A DNA stretch of 8,205 bases from Thermomicrobiales bacterium (GCA_025937615.1 JAICRA010000049.1:1-8205), one strand, 5' to 3'; numbered from the stretch's first letter, positions 1 to 6,296 are shown. A program made the numbers and translations. The notes: generated by a model from the sequence alone, not told the origin.

Positions 1-250
1 GGGTCAGACGTCGCGCGAGGGCGAAGAGTGGGCCCACTTCGGCGACGGACAGATCGGGAAGGGTCGCGACATGCCTCCGGGGCACGAGCAGGACGTGGCC
101 GGGAAGGAGCGGGCGTCGATCGAGAAAGGCGACGCCAACCGGATCGTCGAGGACGATCTCGGCAGGCGCATCGCCGCGGACTATGGCGCAGAAAACACAC
201 GTGTCACCGCTCGCACTGTCGATTGGCTCCAGCGCGACGTCGAGGACCAT
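1..250 (-). CDS. HIT-family (histidine triad) protein, N-terminal part
   Basis: Reading leftward from ATG at 250-248 gives 83 codons open to the window edge, so the gene is partial. The protein carries the start of a HIT fold: a CVFCAIVRGDAPAEIV segment (C18 and C21 form the CxxC often seen in zinc-binding HIT proteins), then AFLDRRPLLPGHVLLVPRRHV, the family's typical strand-turn-strand before helix 2. The catalytic HxHxH triad lies further toward the C terminus, outside the window, so activity cannot be judged. HIT proteins are nucleotide hydrolases or transferases that cleave AMP- or NMP-linked substrates; the substrate here is unknown. An AAAGGG ribosome binding site sits 4 nt before the ATG. 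The gene starts 27 nt after the rimM stop on the same strand, so it is probably the last visible gene of the rpsP operon, in the place where trmD is usual. Family call is firm; exact role is open. Confidence 0.85.
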   Translation of the reverse strand, partial: MVLDVALEPIDSASGDTCVFCAIVRGDAPAEIVLDDPVGVAFLDRRPLLPGHVLLVPRRHVATLPDLSVAEVGPLFALARRLT

Positions 251-277
251 GTTGCCCTTTCTCGCGAACGCTGCTCG

Positions 278-1009
278 CTACTCGCCGTAATAGGTGAGCG
301 GGCGCACCACGATGCGTCCGGCCGCGGGGTCCATGGAGATGATCACGTCCGGGTGGCTCGGAAGCAGGATGTCTGCGCCTCCATCGTCCGCGGCGACGAC
401 GAGCACATGGTTGGCTCCGGTTTCCATGAGGTCGGTGACCTGGCCAAGCCGGTTCCCGCTCTCGTCGAAGACGTCGAGTCCGATGATCTGATAGAGAAAG
501 TACTCGTTCTCAGCCAGGGGGCGGGCATCAGTGCCACGGATCCGCAGCGGCGTGCCGCGGAACCGCTCGACGGTCTCGGGAGTCGAAATGCCCTGCAGTC
601 GGATCAACGCGTTGCCGTCATGTAGCCGCACGCCGAGCACCGTGCGCGGAATTGTCTCGTCGCCGAGGTAGAGACGCTTGATCGTCAGCAAATGCGCCGG
701 ATCATCGGTCTGCAAGCGGACCTTGAACTCTCCGCGCACGCCGTGAGGAGCGAGAATCGTGCCGATCGTTAGCCTGACGCGTTCGATTGGGACGCTGGGC
801 TCAGGACCGGCTGTCTGCGAGAGACGCGGCGGCGTCCGCTGCCGGGAGTTGGCAGATCGTGGCCGCTGGTGAGGTCGAGAGGCGGATTGTGGACCACTCG
901 CGTCGAGCCGGGGAATTGGGACGACTGGCCCGCTCACGTCAGGCGGTGGCGGCTGCGGTTGCGTGCGGCGCCGCTGGGGACGCTCAGTCCTCGATATCGA
1001 GCGAGGCAC
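278..1009 (-). CDS. rimM: Ribosome maturation factor RimM with N-terminal extension
   Basis: RimM binds ribosomal protein S19 and assists maturation of the 30S subunit head in the cytoplasm. The RimM N-terminal barrel begins near residue 79 (RLTIGTILAPHGVRGEFKV), followed by the linker and the PRC-barrel (EYFLYQIIGLDV near residues 169-180, ADILLPSHPDVI near 212-223, ending with VVRPLTYYGE). The read is 243 residues from a GTG at 1009, against roughly 165-180 for ordinary RimM. The surplus is a low-complexity Pro/Arg/Ser/Gln tail of about 75 residues. No ATG lies between the GTG and the barrel; another in-frame GTG is at residue 25 (937), which still leaves about 55 extra residues. The GTG lies inside the end of the upstream KH gene (26-nt overlap), which suggests translational coupling. 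Function is firm; the exact start is uncertain. Confidence 0.93.
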   Translation of the reverse strand: MPRSISRTERPQRRRTQPQPPPPDVSGPVVPIPRLDASGPQSASRPHQRPRSANSRQRTPPRLSQTAGPEPSVPIERVRLTIGTILAPHGVRGEFKVRLQTDDPAHLLTIKRLYLGDETIPRTVLGVRLHDGNALIRLQGISTPETVERFRGTPLRIRGTDARPLAENEYFLYQIIGLDVFDESGNRLGQVTDLMETGANHVLVVAADDGGADILLPSHPDVIISMDPAAGRIVVRPLTYYGE

Positions 1010-1373
1010 GGACGTTGTTCCGTGATCCGGCGATCATGAGGGCTGTTCGCATAGCGCGGGCGATGCGGCCGCCGCGCCCGATGACCTTCCCCAGTTCCTC
1101 CTCTGGAACCCGCAAGCTAATGAAGACGCTACCACCGCGTTGGCGAGCCTCCACCTCGACACGCTCCGGGTCATCGACAAGGTTCGTGGCGAGATAGGTG
1201 ACAAGCCCCCGCAGACGCTCGGCGGCGTCGGTCGAGGGGGCGTAGAGGGCGTCGTCTTCCCCGAAGTCGGCTTCGCCCTCGTCTTCCTCCTCATAGTCGT
1301 CATATCCAACTGCAGATGTCGGATCAATGAGAGGTTCCAGCCTGGGATCACCATCGTTGTTGTCGACGCGCAT
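984..1373 (-). CDS. khpA: KhpA-like KH-domain RNA-binding protein with acidic N-terminal tail
   Basis: A single KH domain occupies about residues 49-127, with the RNA-gripping GxxG loop as GRGG (residues 99-102) in the context EELGKVIGRGGRIARAMR, which is diagnostic of the KhpA family. KhpA proteins are small RNA chaperones/binders (about 75-80 aa) and are typically encoded between rpsP and rimM, exactly as here. This one carries an added tail of about 48 residues, with a strongly acidic stretch at residues 24-41 (YDDYEEEDEGEADFGEDD type). I place the start at ATG 1373 because AGGAG lies 8 nt upstream; a longer reading from ATG 1409 (141 aa) has no comparable ribosome binding site. The 3' end overlaps the rimM start. 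An 11-bp hairpin lies in the gap between rpsP and this gene. The acidic tail could modulate RNA binding, but that is inference. Confidence 0.9.
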   Translation of the reverse strand: MRVDNNDGDPRLEPLIDPTSAVGYDDYEEEDEGEADFGEDDALYAPSTDAAERLRGLVTYLATNLVDDPERVEVEARQRGGSVFISLRVPEEELGKVIGRGGRIARAMRTALMIAGSRNNVRASLDIED

Positions 1374-1429
1374 AGTTGCCGCTCCTGAGATAGCCGAATA
1401 TGTTGCCATTCATGCCAAGGCGGATGCGA

Positions 1430-1459
1430 CGAGAGGCGACCGATCAAGGTCGCCTCTCG
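1430..1459 (-). promoter_or_regulatory. Perfect 11-bp stem-loop between rpsP and the KH gene
   Basis: The arm CGAGAGGCGAC (1430-1440) is exactly complementary to GTCGCCTCTCG (1449-1459), with an 8-nt loop. It lies in the 140-nt gap between the rpsP stop and the KH start and would form in the operon transcript. No U-run follows on the minus strand, so it is not a classical intrinsic terminator. An attenuator, an RNA processing or stability element that lets rpsP be expressed above its downstream genes, or simply a chance GC-rich repeat are all possible. Confidence 0.5.
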
Positions 1460-1513
1460 CAACTTGGTCTTCAGGGACCGATCACGCGCGGCGCCGCCCA
1501 GTGCACCGTTTCG

Positions 1514-1768
1514 CTACTCGGCCGCCTCGGCATAAACGCCGGCCCGCTGGAGGATCGAGCGCACGGTGTCAGTCGGTTGGGCGCCGTTGTTGATCCAATG
1601 TCGCGCCCGATCCAGATTGACGTTGATCGTGGCTGGGTCGGTGATGGGATCGTAGAAACCGACAGACTCGATGAAGGCCCCATCACGAGGCGAGCGGCTG
1701 TCAGCGGCGACGATGCGGTAGCTGGGCCGTTTCTTCGCGCCCATTCGCCGCAGACGAAGTTTCACCAC
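1514..1768 (-). CDS. rpsP: 30S ribosomal protein bS16
   Basis: The 84-residue product is a full-length bS16, a structural protein of the 30S body that stabilises 16S rRNA during assembly. The N terminus [19 protein letters not shown], then [20 protein letters not shown] and the C-terminal [21 protein letters not shown] are family signatures, all in the expected order. The start is GTG at 1768, immediately followed by a second GTG; GGGAG lies 9 nt before the first, which favours that one. It is the first gene of a minus-strand operon (rpsP, KH gene, rimM, HIT gene) driven by the promoter at 1938-1967. ffh, which precedes rpsP in many bacteria, is absent. The 5' leader is unusually long (about 160 nt) and might hold autoregulatory structure. 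Confidence 0.97.
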   Translation of the reverse strand: MVKLRLRRMGAKKRPSYRIVAADSRSPRDGAFIESVGFYDPITDPATINVNLDRARHWINNGAQPTDTVRSILQRAGVYAEAAE

Positions 1769-1937
1769 GCGGAATTACTCCCTCTTCACTCACGTTCACC
1801 CGCAATTGCAGGCGGTTCGTCGTGCGGTCGCACAGATATCGACGTGTGTACCAGCCAGTGATGCCGGTCCTCACGAGCAACCGCGGGCACGGTAAACATG
1901 CCCATCTGTTCCAACGCCAGAGCGAAAAGAACGCCCG

Positions 1938-1967
1938 ACTATAGCACCGGATTTGCGACCGCGTCAA
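1938..1967 (-). promoter_or_regulatory. Sigma70-type promoter of the rpsP operon
   Basis: On the minus strand, TTGACG (1967-1962) and TATAGT (1943-1938) are separated by 18 nt, close to the housekeeping consensus in an otherwise GC-rich context. Transcription would start near 1931, leaving a leader of about 160 nt before rpsP. The leader contains an unassigned 39-codon reading frame (1905-1786) that stops 17 nt before rpsP. Confidence 0.75.
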
Positions 1968-2006
1968 CGAAAAGTTGCGCAGTGATTGTCGTGTTGAGCG
2001 TTGGCC

Positions 2007-2219
2007 CTACTCTACCGGACGCTGCTTGATTACGATGCCGTCGCTATCGAGCGCCGAGGCGGCGCAGGCGACGACTACGGCACGGGTCAACACGGGCGAG
2101 AGGCCGAGACGGGAAGCACGGGTAACGATACGGCTAGGTCCTTGCCGGCGCACGAGTGCCTCGGCGATGACGCGGCTGACTGGCGGGGTACGATCCTCGG
2201 GGGGGATCGGGGCGCGCAT
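2007..2219 (-). CDS. Small SpoVS-like protein
   Basis: ATG 2219 to TAG 2007 encodes 70 residues with clear G/C preference at third codon positions, which supports real coding on this strand. The middle, ALVRRQGPSRIV through LTRAVVVACAASALDSDGIVI, follows the order of the SpoVS family core (a basic RxxG turn, a short strand, a helix carrying an xxAVxVA pattern, then a D/S-G-I-V strand). SpoVS is a small nucleic-acid-binding-like protein linked to sporulation in Bacillus but widespread in non-sporulating bacteria. This copy is shorter than the usual 86 or so residues and ends where the final two strands of SpoVS would be, so it is either a truncated or a divergent member. GGAAAGG lies 11 nt before the ATG; an in-frame ATG three codons earlier (2228) is too close to it. 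Family assignment comes from reading by eye and is tentative; a hypothetical small protein is the fallback. Confidence 0.55.
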   Translation of the reverse strand: MRAPIPPEDRTPPVSRVIAEALVRRQGPSRIVTRASRLGLSPVLTRAVVVACAASALDSDGIVIKQRPVE

Positions 2220-2272
2220 TGACACCATTCCCTTTCCAGGTTGTATCGGAGCGCGCGGCTGCGGTCGCACTC

Positions 2273-2309
2273 TCCCGCGAAATGCGGGACGATCGCTGTT
2301 TCGTCCCGC
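2273..2309 (-). promoter_or_regulatory. Overlapping hairpins in the leader of the SpoVS-like gene
   Basis: The arm GCGGGACGA (2284-2292) pairs perfectly with TCGTCCCGC (2301-2309) around an 8-nt loop. A second stem pairs TCCCGC (2273-2278) with GCGGGA (2284-2289). Both use bases 2284-2289, so they cannot form at the same time. With transcription starting near 2316, the larger hairpin would sit at the extreme 5' end of the mRNA. The geometry allows 5'-end protection or a two-state leader; the function is inference. Confidence 0.4.
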
Positions 2310-2322
2310 CCATCTAGCCACG

Positions 2323-2351
2323 ATCCTAGTGGTCAGACCTGGATTTGGCAA
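2323..2351 (-). promoter_or_regulatory. Probable sigma70-type promoter for the SpoVS-like gene
   Basis: On the minus strand, TTGCCA (2351-2346) and TAGGAT (2328-2323) are separated by exactly 17 nt. A start near 2316 would give a leader of roughly 95 nt that contains the overlapping hairpins. The remaining gap up to the kinase stop (2352-2514) shows only a 6-bp hairpin, CCATGC/GCATGG at 2466-2484, without a U-tract, possibly a weak 3' end for the kinase transcript. Confidence 0.5.
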
Positions 2352-2514
2352 TACCCTTTCGAGACAATGGGTGACATACAGGACCCGCTTGATCTCAACG
2401 CTCGAGTCGAACCACCAAGCGTCACAAGCTCTAGCTCCTGAAGGCGAGATTGCTGCGGGTCGCGACCATGCTAAGAGGGCATGGCTGGTGGAGCGAACCG
2501 ATTCTGCGATCCGG

Positions 2515-3783
2515 CTAGCGTGTTGCCGTCGGCCTCGTTAGTGCCTGGCTCGTCAAGTGGTCGAGGCAGGAGAGCAGCGCGTTGCCGTCGCCAAAGCTCC
2601 CCGCCTTGGTTGCGATCGGACGGGCGTGCAGGCGACCTCCCTCGAGCACGCCCCAAGGTATTCCTGAAGTAATCTCGCCTTCGAGCCAGAGTGCGGTCGC
2701 CTCCAGCGCCCTGCTGACCGCCACCGCAACGTCGCCGCCAGTCAGCACCAGCCCTCCAACCTGATGGCTCACCTCCGGCGCGGCGACGATTTGAGCCAGT
2801 CGGGTGGCCACGACGTGCCCTCCCAGGGGACACGAAGCGAGTCCCAGAGTGGTCAGCACCGTCGACCGTCCGGCGGCGAGGTGTGTGGCAACTCTATGGA
2901 CGACGGCGTTGACTGGTGTCTCCGGGTTGTCGAGCAGCGCCTGCTCTGGGCGCACGATCGGCACACCTGCCTCACCCAGCACCTCGATCTGGTGCGTAGT
3001 GGCCTCGTGCTGGCTGCCAGCAACGACTAGAATCGGCCCCGATCCGCGCGCAACCTCCGGTCGTGGATGCGCGCTCCGTACCAGTGGTAGCGAGCGGGCC
3101 AACTGGCGGGCAAACCCGGCCGAGCCGCAGAAAAGCGGGAACCGCTCACCGCCAACGGCGCGGGCGAGTGTCAACAGATCGTCGTCCGTCTCTGCGTCGG
3201 CGACCACGATTCTATCCGAGTCGTCATGCAGGAGACGCTGGACGGCGTCTGGCTGACCGCGCAGCGTGGCCAAGTCGAGGAGACGAACGGGCAGTTCCTG
3301 GGCGGTCCCGAAGAGAGCCACCAGATCAGAGACGACGCCGGCTCCACCAATCCCGCTCGCTTCCACGGGGACCCCGCCGATCTGTTGCCGGCCGCCGACC
3401 GTCGTTCGACCTTCGGCGGGAAATGCGGGTGCGACTAATGCGCGTCTTGCGCCAATGGCTTCCATCGCCGCGAGGAGCTCGTCGCGGGGGTGACCCCGCA
3501 GAGCGGAGTCGATCTTCTTGTAAAAGATCAGAGCATCGGATCTCGATGACGCACTCGACGCGATGGGTCGTCCGCGGCTAACTCTCGCTACCGCCTTGGT
3601 CACAGCTAGAGCCGCCTCGGCCGCGCTCATATCCCTGCTCTCAGTAGAGAACAGGACCACGTCAGCGTGGGGAACGTTGCTGCTGGTGAGGGGGATCACC
3701 GTGGAAAACCCTGCGCCCGCGAAGCAGGCACCGGTGTCCGCGGCTCCAGTCAGGTCGTCGGCAATAACGACGAGCTGCGGCAT
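2515..3783 (-). CDS. Four-carbon acid sugar kinase family protein (DUF1537; DtnK/OtnK/LtnK-like)
   Basis: This ATP-dependent kinase family phosphorylates D-threonate, L-threonate or D-erythronate, giving the substrate of PdxA2-type dehydrogenases. The 422-residue product has the N-terminal sugar-binding domain with ADDLTGAADTG (8-18), TESR (47-50), KKIDSALRGH (89-98) and APAFPAEGRTTVGG (118-131), then the C-terminal nucleotide-binding domain with GSAGFA (220-225), VVAGSQHEATTHQI (253-266), LTGGD (347-351), PWG (376-378) and KAGSFGDGNAL (393-403). Length and motif order match complete family members. I use ATG 3783 because MPQLVVIADD is the family N terminus and the start falls 4 nt after the pdxA-type stop; a longer upstream reading would only overlap that gene. 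There is no strong ribosome binding site, so translation is probably coupled to the upstream gene. Which four-carbon acid is used cannot be read from sequence. Confidence 0.92.
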   Translation of the reverse strand: MPQLVVIADDLTGAADTGACFAGAGFSTVIPLTSSNVPHADVVLFSTESRDMSAAEAALAVTKAVARVSRGRPIASSASSRSDALIFYKKIDSALRGHPRDELLAAMEAIGARRALVAPAFPAEGRTTVGGRQQIGGVPVEASGIGGAGVVSDLVALFGTAQELPVRLLDLATLRGQPDAVQRLLHDDSDRIVVADAETDDDLLTLARAVGGERFPLFCGSAGFARQLARSLPLVRSAHPRPEVARGSGPILVVAGSQHEATTHQIEVLGEAGVPIVRPEQALLDNPETPVNAVVHRVATHLAAGRSTVLTTLGLASCPLGGHVVATRLAQIVAAPEVSHQVGGLVLTGGDVAVAVSRALEATALWLEGEITSGIPWGVLEGGRLHARPIATKAGSFGDGNALLSCLDHLTSQALTRPTATR

Positions 3784-3787
3784 GGCG

Positions 3788-4816
3788 CTAGCTCGCGGCC
3801 GGTGCGGTGTCGACTTCACGAGCGTGGACCATCTGAAGGGCCACGTCGATGGCGGCCAGCAAACTTGACTCGGTCGCGATCCCCTTTCCGGCAATATCAA
3901 AAGCAGTACCGTGATCGACCGAGGTGCGGATGATCGGCAGGCCGTAGCTGACGTTCACTCCTGAGTCGAACGCCAGCAGCTTCATCGGAATGTGCCCCTG
4001 ATCATGGTACTGAGCGACGACGACATCGTAGGCGCCCTTGGTCGCACGCAAGAAGACGGTGTCCGGAGGCTGGGGGTCGCTAACGTCGAGACCGCGGGCG
4101 CGGGCGGTGTCGATTGCCGGTTTGATGCGCTCCGCCTCCTCATTGCCGAAGAGGCCGCCCTCGCTGGCATGCGGATTGAGCCCGGCAACCGCGATCCGAG
4201 GCCCGGCGATGCCCAAGGCCCGGCAAGCGTCATGGGCGATCTGGATCACCTCCTCGACTCGCTGGGGTGTCACCCGTGCGATTGCCTCTTCCAGGCCAAC
4301 GTGGGTGCTGACGTGGACGATGCGCAGGCTGGGGCCGATCAGGAGCATGCTGACCCGCTGCGCACCGGTCCGCTCGGTGAGCAACTCGGTGTGACCAGCG
4401 TACTCATGGCCGGCCAGATGCATGGCGGCCTTGTTGAGCGGTGCGGTGATGATCGCGTCGGCCTCCCCCGCCATGGCTAGATCGCAGGCGCGGAAAACGT
4501 AAGCGACGGCAGCCGCGCCGGCGGTGGCCGTCTCCTCACCAACCGGGACGCGGTCGAGAGGAGCGTTCTCCAGGTCGAGCAACGTGACGCGTCCCGATTG
4601 GTAGGTCCCATGAGCCGGGTCCGCGACGACGTCGAACTGAGGATTCGTCCCAAGCCAGCCAGCGGCCCGCTCCAGGATGCGCCGGTCCCCGATGACAAGT
4701 GGCCGGCAGCGCCTGAAGACGTCCGCGTGAGTGAGTGCCTTTAGCACGATCTCGGGCCCGATTCCGGCGGGATCGCCCATGGTGATCGCCAGGAGCGGTC
4801 GGTTGATTCCACTCAT
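3788..4816 (-). CDS. pdxA2: PdxA2-type 4-phospho-threonate/erythronate dehydrogenase (PdxA family)
   Basis: PdxA-family enzymes are NAD(P)-dependent, metal-requiring dehydrogenases. True PdxA works in pyridoxal phosphate synthesis; the PdxA2 branch oxidises and decarboxylates 4-phospho-D-threonate or 4-phospho-D-erythronate to dihydroxyacetone phosphate. The 342-residue product (from ATG 4816) is of normal length. It opens with LLAITMGDPAGIGPE (8-22) and keeps APLNKAAM (125-132), the substrate-binding GHTE (141-144, H142/T143), and three metal-binding histidines: H172 in STHVGL, H216 in NPHASEGGLFG and H271 in YHDQG. Their spacing (44 and 55 residues) matches that of the E. coli enzyme's H166/H211/H266. 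Close linkage with the DUF1537 kinase favours the catabolic PdxA2 role over B6 synthesis. In-frame ATGs at 4849 and 4876 could add 11 or 20 residues, but none has a clear ribosome binding site and the added residues are unlike the family. Confidence 0.9.
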   Translation of the reverse strand: MSGINRPLLAITMGDPAGIGPEIVLKALTHADVFRRCRPLVIGDRRILERAAGWLGTNPQFDVVADPAHGTYQSGRVTLLDLENAPLDRVPVGEETATAGAAAVAYVFRACDLAMAGEADAIITAPLNKAAMHLAGHEYAGHTELLTERTGAQRVSMLLIGPSLRIVHVSTHVGLEEAIARVTPQRVEEVIQIAHDACRALGIAGPRIAVAGLNPHASEGGLFGNEEAERIKPAIDTARARGLDVSDPQPPDTVFLRATKGAYDVVVAQYHDQGHIPMKLLAFDSGVNVSYGLPIIRTSVDHGTAFDIAGKGIATESSLLAAIDVALQMVHAREVDTAPAAS

Positions 4817-4926
4817 GCGGATCGTGTCCCAGTGTTGCTCGAGCGACATTGACGGTGAGGCTGAAGCTTTCCACATGCGGGGAGTGGCAGCATGCCGCTC
4901 GACGCAGTGGGAAGCGAGCGTTCAAT

Positions 4927-5013
4927 GATGATCGCATAGGAAGCAGCAGAGAGAGTTTGCTCTACAAATCGCTGCTAAGGGCCAGTGAATAGACATCCCA
5001 CGTAGCGATCATC
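4927..5013. promoter_or_regulatory. Nested inverted repeats in the divergent intergenic region
   Basis: The 261-nt gap between the dehydrogenase (leftward) and the DUF4239 gene (rightward) holds GATGATCGC (4927-4935) and its exact complement GCGATCATC (5005-5013). Inside them lie AGCAGC (4942-4947) with GCTGCT (4971-4976), and a small AGAG-TTTG-CTCT hairpin (4952-4963). I could not find a convincing -35/-10 pair for either gene. Paired operator half-sites for a regulator of one or both flanking units are possible, but chance repeats cannot be excluded. Confidence 0.3.
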
Positions 5014-5077
5014 TTCGTGACTTCCTGCCCGTCGACTTCCGTTGTCCGCTCACCGATGCCGCGCTACGCTGCCAGGC

Positions 5078-5860
5078 ATGAATGGACTCGGCGTCTTCAT
5101 TGTGATTATCGTGGCTGCTGTCCTCCTGGCATTGCTCGGCCTGGCGCTGGTGCGCCGCACAATTCCCTACGAGCGGCTGGCACGACACACCGATGTCGCC
5201 GGTTATGTCTACGCGGTAATCGGCGTGATTTATGCGGTCATCCTGGCGCAGGTGGTGATCGCGGCTTGGCAGGAGTACCAGGATGCCCGTATTGTCGCCG
5301 AGGGTGAGGCGAACGCGGTGCTCAACCTGGCGCGGTTGGCCCAAGTCTGGCCCGATGAGGACCGCGCGCGAGTGGAAGACGCGCTCCTCGCCTACGCCAA
5401 ACACGTGGTGGAAGTCGAGTGGCCCGCCATGGCACAGAACCAGTTCGATGAGTCGCTGCACACCTCCTTCGTCCACAACCTCTGGCAAGCCGTCAACGAA
5501 GCCGGAGTGCGGGCGGAAGGCCTCGATCCCGTCTACACCGTATCACTCCAGCAACTCGATGCCCTCGACGAGGCAGGTCGCAGCCGGGTGCTTCTTGGTG
5601 AAGACAGACTGCCTGAAACGATGACCCTGACACTTGTCATCGGCGCAGTCGTTACCGTTGGATTCTCATATTTCTTTGCAGTCGAGGACGGCTGGATCCA
5701 GGGCCTGATGACTGCCAGTCTGGCGACTTTGATCGCCCTCCTCTTGCTGCTGGAGTACCAGCTCGATACGCCGTATAGAGGCGTCTCAGCGATTGAGCCG
5801 ACGGCGATGGAGCTCGTCCGCACCGAGATCGATGCCGGACTGGGAACGACTGGAGGTTAG
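5078..5860 (+). CDS. DUF4239 (bestrophin-like) membrane protein
   Basis: The 260-residue product has four hydrophobic segments, at about residues 4-25, 41-63, 182-201 and 207-227, in two pairs separated by a soluble, helical, charged middle of about 115 residues. The second helix runs directly into WQEYQDARIVAEGEANAVLNLARLAQVWP (64-92, cited by its ends WQEYQDA and LARLAQVWP), which is the hallmark of DUF4239, a family placed near bestrophin channels. The C terminus GVSAIEPTAMELV is also typical. No biochemical role is established for the family; membrane channel or sensor functions are guesses. ATG 5078 gives the natural N-terminal helix. A TTG at 5042 is in frame but adds an unrelated peptide, and neither has a good ribosome binding site. 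The DUF2007 gene follows after 2 nt, so the two are probably co-translated. Confidence 0.85.
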   Translation: MNGLGVFIVIIVAAVLLALLGLALVRRTIPYERLARHTDVAGYVYAVIGVIYAVILAQVVIAAWQEYQDARIVAEGEANAVLNLARLAQVWPDEDRARVEDALLAYAKHVVEVEWPAMAQNQFDESLHTSFVHNLWQAVNEAGVRAEGLDPVYTVSLQQLDALDEAGRSRVLLGEDRLPETMTLTLVIGAVVTVGFSYFFAVEDGWIQGLMTASLATLIALLLLLEYQLDTPYRGVSAIEPTAMELVRTEIDAGLGTTGG

Positions 5861-5862
5861 AG

Positions 5863-6099
5863 GTGAGCGACGACATCGTGTTTCTGATGACCGCACCCAA
5901 CGAGCCGATGGCCCGCTACTGGGAGGACATGCTGGTCGACGCCGGTATCCCGGTGTTGGTGAAACCCGGCGGTCCTGGGGCGGGCGGCTGGGCTTCCGTC
6001 GCGACATTCGAGCACGATCTCTATGTGCGTCGGGATGACCTCGATCGGGCACGCGAGATCGTCGCGGAAGATGAAGGTACGGAAACCGACGAGGAATGA
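5863..6099 (+). CDS. DUF2007 family small protein (putative signal-transducing domain)
   Basis: The 78-residue product begins IVFLMTAPNEPMARYWEDMLVDAGIPVLVKPGG and continues to FEHDLYVRRDDLDRAREIV, the compact beta-alpha-beta pattern of DUF2007: an initial strand, a helix of the EA..W.ELL.AGIP type, a central glycine-rich turn, then LYV..DL..A..I near the end. This family is annotated as putative signal transducing from its relation to PII-like folds, without proven function. The tail (EDEGTETDEE) is acidic. The start is GTG at 5863, with TGGAGG (5851-5856) at ideal spacing inside the end of the DUF4239 gene, a strong sign of coupled translation. The following 197 nt to the convergent gene show no clear terminator, only short GC hairpins such as CCTT/AAGG near 6177-6189. 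Confidence 0.85.
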   Translation: MSDDIVFLMTAPNEPMARYWEDMLVDAGIPVLVKPGGPGAGGWASVATFEHDLYVRRDDLDRAREIVAEDEGTETDEE

Positions 6100-6296
6100 G
6101 TGGACCGGCCATTGGTCGCCGAACCAACGTCTTGGCGCTCGAGCCGGCCATTCCAGTGGTCTCGCTGGGGGCGTGCCTTCCGGCAAGGTGCGGATGTAGT
6201 GGGAGTTAGTGGCGGAAGTTCGGCGACCAGAAAGTCCTCGTATTGGCCGTCAACCCCTTCACCCATGAAGTGCACTGTGATGCCGGTGACAACGGT

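Noticed and set aside
71..625. 184-codon plus-strand open frame
   Set aside because: It lies opposite rimM and the HIT gene, both of which have clear family motifs and the expected order; the frame is a shadow produced by GC-rich coding on the other strand.
2400..2515. Two GGTTCG motifs on the minus strand resembling tRNA T-loops
   Set aside because: No matching acceptor, D or anticodon stems can be drawn around either one, and one lies in the end of the kinase gene.
1975..2541. 188-codon plus-strand open frame
   Set aside because: Its composition is patchy, it shows no domain pattern, and it overlaps the rpsP promoter, the SpoVS-like frame and the end of the kinase.
5009..5488. 159-codon minus-strand open frame
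   Set aside because: It is antisense to the DUF4239 gene, whose membrane helices and motifs are convincing; the translation is His/Gln-rich and domain-free.
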